Source of the DNA: Pseudonocardia oroxyli
GTDB lineage: Bacteria; Actinomycetota; Actinomycetes; Mycobacteriales; Pseudonocardiaceae
Assembly (NCBI RefSeq): GCF_900102195.1
Contig: NZ_FNBE01000016.1
Coordinates: 107,450-171,449 of the forward strand
Reading direction: 5' to 3'
DNA: 64,000 nucleotides
Positions within the stretch are counted from its first letter, which is position 1; every line of letters begins with the position of its first letter. This document shows positions 58,224 to 64,000 of the stretch, piece after piece. A program made the translations under genes and the position numbers. The notes under the pieces are model-generated. The model had not been told where the DNA came from and did not search any database. It worked only from the letters and a program-made list of their open reading frames with translations.

Positions 58224-59273
58224 ATGGCCGACGAACACGTCGTCCGGTTCGAGCCGGTCGGGATCGAGATCAAGGCGGCTGAGGACGAGACCGTCCTCGA
58301 CGCGGCGTTCCGGCAGGGGATCTCCCTGATGCACGGGTGCCGTGAGGGTCAGTGCTCCGCCTGCAAGGCGTTCGTGCTGGACGGTGACGTGCAGATGGGA
58401 CGCTATTCGACCTTCGCCCTCGCCGACTACGAGAGCGACGAGGGCTACATCCTGATGTGCCGTGCCCACGCGTACGGCGATCTGGAGATCGAGCTCGAGA
58501 ACTACGACGAGGACATGATCAGGTCGGGCCTGCCGGTCGTGACGGCGCAGACCACGATCGCCTCGGTCACCGAGCTGACCCACGACATCGTGCACGTCAG
58601 ACTGGCGCTCGACGAGCCGTCAGCCTTCCGGTTCCACCCGGGCCAGTACATCGACATCGCGGTGCCGGGTACCGACGTGTCCAGGTCCTTCTCGATGGCC
58701 TGTGCGAACCAGGCCGACGGGATCCTCGATCTCATCATCAAGAAGTACCCCGGGGGCCTGTTCTCCGAGAAGCTGGCCAACGAGCTGAAGGTCGGCGACG
58801 CGCTCACGGTGACCGGGCCGTACGGCGCGTTCACCCTGCGCGTCTCCTCGGACCGGCGGTTGGTGTTCGTCGCGGGCGGGGCCGGGATGTCCGCGCTGCT
58901 GGCGCTCCTGCGCCAGATGGCGGACAGCGGGAGCGACCGTGAGGTCGTGTACTACTACGGCGCCCGCAACGAGGCCGACCTGATCATGACGACGGAGATC
59001 GCCGCCTTGGCGGAGGCGCTCCCGAACCTCACCTACGTGCCGTGTCTGTCGGAGAGCTGGCCGGAAGACTGGCCTGCGACCTTTCCCGGTGGCGCGACGG
59101 GCCTGGTCACCGAGGTGCTGCGCGAGCGCGAGCCGAACCTGCGCGCGTGCGACGTCTACCTCTGCGGACCGCCTCCGATGATCGACGCCGCCCTGCCGGT
59201 GCTCGAGGGTCTGGGTGTGCCCACGGACCAGGTCTTCTACGACAAGTTCACGATCACGGCCGCGGCGGACTAG
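58224..59273 (+). CDS. prmB: Monooxygenase NADH reductase subunit
   Basis: A 349-residue electron-transfer protein. The plant-type 2Fe-2S domain has Cys at CREGQCSACKAF and a fourth in LMCRAHA (about residue 78); a ferredoxin-reductase FAD domain follows (RSFSMACA) and an NAD domain (VFVAGGAGMSALLALLR, CGPPPMIDA). It passes electrons from NADH to the diiron site. GTGAGGAG precedes the ATG. The gene order A-reductase-C-D is that of prm, mim and thm operons. Confidence 0.93.
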   Translation: MADEHVVRFEPVGIEIKAAEDETVLDAAFRQGISLMHGCREGQCSACKAFVLDGDVQMGRYSTFALADYESDEGYILMCRAHAYGDLEIELENYDEDMIRSGLPVVTAQTTIASVTELTHDIVHVRLALDEPSAFRFHPGQYIDIAVPGTDVSRSFSMACANQADGILDLIIKKYPGGLFSEKLANELKVGDALTVTGPYGAFTLRVSSDRRLVFVAGGAGMSALLALLRQMADSGSDREVVYYYGARNEADLIMTTEIAALAEALPNLTYVPCLSESWPEDWPATFPGGATGLVTEVLREREPNLRACDVYLCGPPPMIDAALPVLEGLGVPTDQVFYDKFTITAAAD

Positions 59274-59324
59274 CCGCCGCGGGTCCCTGTCCCGAGTCAC
59301 AACGACGCCGAAGAGGAGTGCTCG

Positions 59325-60425
59325 ATGGCGAGCCCCACCACGGAGCGCAGCTTCCCGAAGCCCGAATTCACGGGTGCCGAAGCCGGGTTGCTCGACTTCC
59401 CCAGCTCCAAGAGCCGTACCTACAACTACTTCACTCCCGCCAAGCTGCGGGCCACCATGTACGAGGACGTCACCGTGGACGTCCAGCCCGATCCGGACCG
59501 CCACCTGACCCAGGGCTGGATCTACGGCTTCGGGGACGGCCCCGGGGGCTACCCCAAGGAGTGGACCGAGTTGCGCTCGGCGAACTGGCACGCCTTCCTC
59601 GACCCCAATGAGGAGTGGGAGCAGACGATCTTCCGGAACAACTCGAACATCGTCCGGCAGATCCAGCTGAACCTCGCGAACGCGAAGAAGGCGAACGCCT
59701 ACGCCGGCTGGAGTGCGGGCTGGGTCCGGTTCGTGGAGAAGCACATCGGCGCGTGGATGCACGCCGAGCACGGTCTGGGCATGCACGTGTTCATGTCCGA
59801 GCAGCGGTCGGCTCCCACCAACATGATCAACAACGCGATCGCGGTCAACAGCACCCACAAGCTGCGCTTCGCGCAGGACCTGGCTCTGTACAACCTGGAC
59901 CTGACGGAGTCCATCGACGGCTTCGACGGAACGGTGCACCGTTCGGCCTGGCACTCCGACCCGGTGTGGCAGGGCGTGCGGGAGAACGTGGAGCGGCTCA
60001 CCGCCATCGGCGACTGGGCGGAGTCGCTGTTCGCCACCAACGTGGTCTTCGAGCCGCTGGTCGGCGTGCTGTTCCGCAGCGGGCTGGTCATGCAGATCGC
60101 CGCCCGCAACGGGGACTATGTCACCCCGACGCTGGTCGGTGCCGGTGAGAACGACTACGACCGGGACCACCGCTACACCCGTGCCCTGTTCAGCCTGCTC
60201 ACGAAGGACCCGGAGCACGGCGAGCACAACAAGCGTGTCCTGGGCGAGTGGCTCGAGCGCTGGGTCCCCGTCAGCGTCCGTGCGGCCCAAGAGCTGCAGC
60301 CGATCTGGTCGCAGCCCCACGAGAAGGTCCTGACCTTCGCCGACTCCTGGAGCGCGGCGGTCGACGCCTTCCGTGAGTTCCTGACCGACCTCGACCTCCC
60401 CGAGCCCAAGGAGCTGTCCGCGTGA
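59325..60425 (+). CDS. prmC: Monooxygenase small hydroxylase (beta) subunit
   Basis: A 366-residue beta subunit with the ferritin-like fold but without iron ligands. Family marks: SSKSRTYNYFTPAK, GWIYGFGDGPGGYPKEWTELRSANW, and MIHNAIAVN-like N-rich helix (NMINNAIAVNSTHKLRFAQD). It pairs with PrmA to form the alpha2beta2 hydroxylase core. AAGAGGAG precedes the ATG. The stop overlaps the start of the coupling protein gene. Confidence 0.94.
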   Translation: MASPTTERSFPKPEFTGAEAGLLDFPSSKSRTYNYFTPAKLRATMYEDVTVDVQPDPDRHLTQGWIYGFGDGPGGYPKEWTELRSANWHAFLDPNEEWEQTIFRNNSNIVRQIQLNLANAKKANAYAGWSAGWVRFVEKHIGAWMHAEHGLGMHVFMSEQRSAPTNMINNAIAVNSTHKLRFAQDLALYNLDLTESIDGFDGTVHRSAWHSDPVWQGVRENVERLTAIGDWAESLFATNVVFEPLVGVLFRSGLVMQIAARNGDYVTPTLVGAGENDYDRDHRYTRALFSLLTKDPEHGEHNKRVLGEWLERWVPVSVRAAQELQPIWSQPHEKVLTFADSWSAAVDAFREFLTDLDLPEPKELSA

Positions 60426-60778
60426 CCAGCACCCAGAAGCCCCGGTTCGGCGCCGACACCGGCTCGTCGAACATGTGCGGCGTCACCCTGATGAACAACC
60501 AGATCGGCTACATCGTCGCCGACATCCTGCGCGGCAAGGACGGGGTCACGGTCGAGGAGTTCCCCTCGATGATCCGGGTCGACGCGCAGAACGTCCTGGT
60601 CTTCGACTTCGACGAGATCACCGGAATCATCGGCGAGGAGTTCGACCAGACGGACTTCGAGGAGATCATGTCCACCCACTACGGGCGCATGGTCCACTTC
60701 GATGACCGGACGATGTTGTTCGCGAACCCCGAGGACGCGGCCGAGTACATCGACTTCGATCTGCGACCCGTCGAGTGA
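60422..60778 (+). CDS. prmD: Monooxygenase coupling (effector) protein
   Basis: A 118-residue MmoB/DmpM-type regulatory protein: NMCGVTLMNNQIGYIVADIL, then DAQNVLVFDFDEI and DFEEIMSTHYGRMV. It has no cofactor and binds the hydroxylase to set substrate access and coupling. GTG overlaps the prmC stop (GTGA). It ends the structural set; a hairpin follows before the accessory genes. Confidence 0.94.
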   Translation: MTSTQKPRFGADTGSSNMCGVTLMNNQIGYIVADILRGKDGVTVEEFPSMIRVDAQNVLVFDFDEITGIIGEEFDQTDFEEIMSTHYGRMVHFDDRTMLFANPEDAAEYIDFDLRPVE

Positions 60779-60802
60779 CGAGCCCGTCCTGACGAGCCGG
60801 CG

Positions 60803-60826
60803 CCGCCCCGTGTCCGAGCGGGGCGG
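60803..60826 (+). other. Hairpin after prmD
   Basis: CCGCCCCG and CGGGGCGG form a perfect 8-base stem with an 8-base loop in the 104-base gap after prmD. It may reduce transcription into the accessory genes (DUF59, GroEL). Confidence 0.5.
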
Positions 60827-60882
60827 TGCGGCCCCAGGGCCTCCGGCCCATCCCTGTCCCTGCGGAACCGAGGTCCAGCGAG

Positions 60883-61659
60883 ATGCCCATCGACGGCGCC
60901 CCCAGCCGACACAGCAGGTCCTGCCTGGGGGAGGGGGTCCACACCTCCACGAGCACCGAGGACAGCGGGCGAGCGCTGATCCGTGCACTGGTGTGGGGCG
61001 CCTTGGAGACGGTGCACGACCCCGAGCTCGACGAGCCGGTCGCCGAGCTCGGGTTCGTCACCGAGATCGTGGTCCGCGAGCTCATGCCCGGGCCCTACGG
61101 CGTGGTGCTCGTCCGTCTCCGGCTGCCGACGCGGTTCTGCGCATCGGCGTCGGCGACGGTCATGGTCGCTGATGTCGCGGACGCGGTTCGGGCGATACCC
61201 GAGATCCTCGAGGCCGAGATCCGCCTGGAGGATCACGTCGCGGCGGACGAGATCAATCGCCGGGTCGGCTCGCCGAGCCGACCCGGCAGCGCCTCCGCTG
61301 CCCGGGACGACGAGCTCGCGGAGTTGCGTCGGGCGGTGGAGGAGCAAGCCCACCTGGCCTGTCTCGCCCGCGCATGCGAGCGCCTGCTCGCGGAGGGATG
61401 GACGATCGACCGCCTGGCCGAGGCTCGGGTGGGCGATCTGCCGGAGGACGCGGGCGCCCGGCTCCTGCGCCGACGTGACGTCCTGGGGCTGTCCCCGGAT
61501 CCCGGCGCGCTGTTGCTCGTCGATGCGGGAGACGCCTCGTCCGAGCACCACCACATTCGGACTCTGCAGCGCGCCCGGGCCGTTCGGACGGGCCACGAGC
61601 ACAACGCGGCTCTGTGCCGAACCCTCCAGACCCGACGGGACGCGGTCCAGCCGACCTGA
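60883..61659 (+). CDS. DUF59/MIP18-domain protein of the monooxygenase cluster
   Basis: A 258-residue protein. Residues ~25-130 are a DUF59 (iron-sulfur assembly/MIP18) domain: LVWGALETVHDPELDEPVAELGFV with the conserved DPEL, and ELMPGPYGVVLVRLRLPTRFC ending in the conserved Cys region. The rest is helical and Arg/Glu-rich, with HTH-like pieces but no recognised domain. The same kind of gene follows prmD/mimD in related clusters and is thought to help mature the hydroxylase or its clusters. ATG 60883 is preceded by a weak GAGG. Confidence 0.8.
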   Translation: MPIDGAPSRHSRSCLGEGVHTSTSTEDSGRALIRALVWGALETVHDPELDEPVAELGFVTEIVVRELMPGPYGVVLVRLRLPTRFCASASATVMVADVADAVRAIPEILEAEIRLEDHVAADEINRRVGSPSRPGSASAARDDELAELRRAVEEQAHLACLARACERLLAEGWTIDRLAEARVGDLPEDAGARLLRRRDVLGLSPDPGALLLVDAGDASSEHHHIRTLQRARAVRTGHEHNAALCRTLQTRRDAVQPT

Positions 61660-61716
61660 CGCGCGCCACGCGACACATGGCATGAAGCAGACACCGTTCA
61701 CGAGAGGACCAGCACG

Positions 61717-63363
61717 ATGGCCAAGGACCTGCGCTTCAACGTCGAAGCCCGGCAACTGCTCAAGACCGGGGTCGACGCCCTGGCCAACGCGGTACGAGTC
61801 ACCCTCGGCCCCAAGGGCCGCAACGCGGTGATCGAGAAGCTCACCGGCGCTCCGACGATCACCAACGACGGGGTGACCATCGCGCGGGAGATCCAGCTGC
61901 GGGACCCGTTCGCCAACATGGGCGCCCAGCTGGTCAAGGAAGTCGCCATGAAGACGAACGGCGTCGCGGGCGACGGCACCACGACGGCGACCGTCCTGGC
62001 TCAGGCGCTCGTGCACCAGGGCCTGCTCGCCGTCGAGCAGGGTGCCAACCCGATGGTCCTGCGGCGCGGCATCGAGGACGCCGTGGAGGCGGTCGTCGAG
62101 GAGCTGAGGGCGGGCGCCCGCACCGTGGAGGGCGAAGCGGAGCTGCAGCGCGTGGCCACGCTTGCCGCCAACGACCCACGCATCGGCAAGGTCATCGCGG
62201 CGGCGATGGCACGCGTCGGGCAGGAAGGGATCGTCACGGTCGAGGAGTCCGCCCGTCTCGGGATGGACGTCCATTTCGTCGACGGGCTGGTCTGGGACCA
62301 CGGCTACGTGTCGGCCTACATGGCCACCGACACCGACCGGATGGAGACCGTCTTCCAGGATCCGTACATCCTGCTCACCAACGAGAAGATCTCACAGGTC
62401 CAGGACCTGATGCCGGTCCTGGAGAAGGTACGGCCCACCGGGTCGCCGCTCGTGGTGGTCGCCGAGAACATGGACGGGCCCGCCCTGGGGATGCTGGTGG
62501 CGAACAACGTCCACGACACGTTCCGCTCGGTCGTGGTGCGCGCCCCGGGCTTCGGGCACCGTCGTCTCGCGCAGCTCAACGACGTGGCGGCCGTCGTCGG
62601 CGGCAAGGTGATCACGGGAGAGGCCGGGTTGAACCTCAGCGGCGTCACACTCGAGCACCTCGGCCGGTGCAGCCGGATCACCGTCACCGAGAACGAGACC
62701 ACCATCGTCGGCGGAGCCGGAACGGCCGAAGGCGTCTCACGGCGGATCGAGCAGCTGAAGAAGGAGTTCGAGCGGGCTCAGAACGAGCAGGACCAGGACT
62801 TCCTGCAGGAGCGCATCGCCCGCCTCTCCGGCAGCGTGGCGGTCATCGAGGTCGGCGCCGCGACGGGGGTGGAGCTCAAGGAGAAGCAGCACCGCGTCGA
62901 GGACTCCCTGGCCGCGACCCGGGCCGCCATCGACGAGGGCGTGGTCGTGGGAGGGGGCGCCGCACTGCTTCGGGCGCGGCGCGTGCTCCGGACGTTGGAC
63001 CTCGACGGTGACGCCGCGGAGGGCGCCGCAATCGTCTCGCGCGCCCTCGTGGAGCCGGCCCGGTGGATCGTGACGAACGCAGGCTACGAGCCGCAGGACG
63101 TCCTCACCGCCCTGGCCGACCTGCCCGCCGAGCAGGGCTTCGACGCGGCCACGGGCCGCTACGTCGACCTGTTCGAGGCGGGGATCATCGACCCGCTGAA
63201 GGTCACCCGCTCCGCCCTGCAGAGCGCGGCGTCGATCGCGGCGCTGCTCCTCACCACCGAGACCCTGCTCGTCGAGGAGGTGCTGCACAACCCCGGCGCG
63301 ATCGTCGACCCGGAGTTCGGTGACCTGGCCGAGGGCATGGTGCGCCCCTCCAACATCTACTGA
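61717..63363 (+). CDS. Monooxygenase-cluster GroEL-type chaperonin
   Basis: A 548-residue group I chaperonin: MAKDLRFNVEARQLLKTGVDAL, ATP-binding VTLGPKGRNAVIEK and GDGTTTATVLAQAL, and the later VVVGGGAALLRA. The C-terminus ends in RPSNIY without the GGM repeat of housekeeping GroEL, and the apical region is diverged. GroES is not beside it. In Mim/Prm clusters such GroEL-like proteins (MimG) are required to fold the hydroxylase. AGAGGACC precedes the ATG. Confidence 0.93.
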   Translation: MAKDLRFNVEARQLLKTGVDALANAVRVTLGPKGRNAVIEKLTGAPTITNDGVTIAREIQLRDPFANMGAQLVKEVAMKTNGVAGDGTTTATVLAQALVHQGLLAVEQGANPMVLRRGIEDAVEAVVEELRAGARTVEGEAELQRVATLAANDPRIGKVIAAAMARVGQEGIVTVEESARLGMDVHFVDGLVWDHGYVSAYMATDTDRMETVFQDPYILLTNEKISQVQDLMPVLEKVRPTGSPLVVVAENMDGPALGMLVANNVHDTFRSVVVRAPGFGHRRLAQLNDVAAVVGGKVITGEAGLNLSGVTLEHLGRCSRITVTENETTIVGGAGTAEGVSRRIEQLKKEFERAQNEQDQDFLQERIARLSGSVAVIEVGAATGVELKEKQHRVEDSLAATRAAIDEGVVVGGGAALLRARRVLRTLDLDGDAAEGAAIVSRALVEPARWIVTNAGYEPQDVLTALADLPAEQGFDAATGRYVDLFEAGIIDPLKVTRSALQSAASIAALLLTTETLLVEEVLHNPGAIVDPEFGDLAEGMVRPSNIY

Positions 63364-63412
63364 CACCCGGACCGCCCCGGACCCCTCGCTCGCCGGGTCC
63401 CGGGGAGCGGCG

Positions 63413-63452
63413 GGACCGGCTCTCGCGGATCGTGCTCCGCGAGGGCCGGTCC
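63413..63452. terminator. Strong hairpin after groEL-like gene
   Basis: Seventeen-base arms with one T-G pair (63413-63429 and 63436-63452) and a 6-base loop, 50 bases after the stop. No T-run. It separates the chaperonin gene from the amidohydrolase gene. Confidence 0.65.
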
Positions 63453-63554
63453 TGCACCCGCGCACCGCACACCCATCACAAGTGAGATCCGGCGAGGCCC
63501 CGCCGGGCAGCCCGGCTGCCCCTGGTCGCCGGTACCGACGGACAGGAGACAACG

Positions 63555-64000
63555 GTGTACTCGAAGGACGGGCAGGACTACTTCATCGTCGACGCCCACG
63601 TCGCGCTGTGGGACGCGCGAGCGGAGAATCAGCGCAACATCCACGGCAAGCAGTTCATCGACTGCTTCTACGACTACCACCGCAACCTCAGCCCGGAGTC
63701 CGAGGTCTGGCCCTACGAGGACTACCTCTACCAGGGCGGTGACCGGCTGATGCACGATCTGTTCGAGGTCGGTCACGTGGACCACGCGATCTTCCAGCCC
63801 GCGGCGCTGGGCGAGTTCTACGTGAACGGGTTCGGGCAGACCGAGGAGGCGTCGGCGCTGGCGAAGGCGCACCCGGACAAGCTCACCTACAACCACTGCT
63901 GGGACCCGCGCTTGGGCGAGCAGGGGCTGCGGCAGCTGCGTGAGGACGCGAAGCGGTTCGGGCTCAGGGGCTGCAAGCTCTACACTGCGGAGTGGCACGG
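63555..64000 (+). CDS. Amidohydrolase-family protein, 3' cut by window
   Basis: The first 148 residues of an amidohydrolase-2-type TIM barrel: YFIVDAHVALWDAR, with DAHV in place of the usual DxHxH metal motif, then FIDCFYDYHRNLSP and FGLRGCKLYTAEWHG at the window edge. It starts with GTG after GACAGGAGA. Genes of this kind follow groEL in prm and mim clusters; their substrate is unsettled. Here the missing second His of the first motif suggests a hydrolase or decarboxylase with an altered metal site. Confidence 0.85.
   Translation, partial: MYSKDGQDYFIVDAHVALWDARAENQRNIHGKQFIDCFYDYHRNLSPESEVWPYEDYLYQGGDRLMHDLFEVGHVDHAIFQPAALGEFYVNGFGQTEEASALAKAHPDKLTYNHCWDPRLGEQGLRQLREDAKRFGLRGCKLYTAEWH

Noticed and set aside
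1..64000. tRNA, rRNA, CRISPR, integrase or insertion sequence
   Set aside because: Looked for; no convincing cloverleaf, repeat-spacer array or transposase motif was found.

Overview
The DNA is uniformly high in G+C, its reading frames overlap by ATGA/GTGA couplings, and its gene content is actinobacterial: a Prm/Mim-type soluble diiron monooxygenase with its own GroEL, a VdcBCD-type hydroxyarylate decarboxylase, a Pls-family membrane NRPS, a class F sortase and an RsbU-like phosphatase. A Pseudonocardia-like member of the Pseudonocardiales fits best. This is a judgement from gene content, not from a marker gene. No rRNA, tRNA, CRISPR array or intact insertion sequence was seen.

Layout. 0-5 kb: end of a GlcG/HbpS-type gene, an AraC regulator coupled to a DUF1931 protein, a MarR-MFS-isochorismatase operon with palindromic operators, and remnants of a LacI-type and an SDR gene. 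5-26 kb: a catabolic island for an unidentified organic acid. It holds an MHS symporter, an ADH/SDR pair, a branched-chain-type ABC importer whose permease and two ATPases are fused in one protein, a nitroreductase-like protein, crotonase, kinase-like protein, three acyl-CoA dehydrogenases, two more SDRs, a DUF35/thiolase-like pair, TetR regulator, two SnoaL-like proteins, an EthD protein and an acyl-CoA synthetase. Five copies of one partial palindrome (TGA-N7-TCAGTTC) stand before five separate transcription starts, so the island looks like one local TetR regulon. 26-27 kb: a deletion scar joining a truncated flavoprotein to a LuxR tail.

27-33 kb: catechol branch of the beta-ketoadipate pathway (LysR, catB, catA, catC) and a divergent LysR/beta-ketoadipyl-CoA thiolase pair. 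33-35 kb: a graveyard of truncated genes (flavin monooxygenase, nirB/nirD, feruloyl-CoA synthetase) ending in an intact thioesterase. 35-39 kb: a polar-amino-acid-type ABC importer in one operon with an FMN-dependent NtaA/DszA-type monooxygenase.

39-49 kb: the most unusual system. An EctB-like diaminobutyrate aminotransferase is translationally coupled to an 1853-residue Pls/PosA-family NRPS (A, T, transmembrane and hexapeptide-repeat domains plus a long membrane extension), followed by a DUF4397 surface protein and a class F sortase. A secreted M1 zinc peptidase is divergent. The simplest reading is synthesis, surface handling and turnover of a cationic homopolymer, probably poly-2,4-diaminobutyrate.

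49-64 kb: GAF-PP2C phosphatase, a UbiX/PPOX/UbiD/subunit-D decarboxylase operon, then a divergent MimR-like activator facing the prmABCD monooxygenase operon with a DUF59 protein, a dedicated GroEL and the start of an amidohydrolase. A 4-hydroxybenzoate-type decarboxylase beside a phenol/propane-type monooxygenase, with catechol genes in the same window, suggests aromatic and small-ketone/alkane metabolism as a regional theme.
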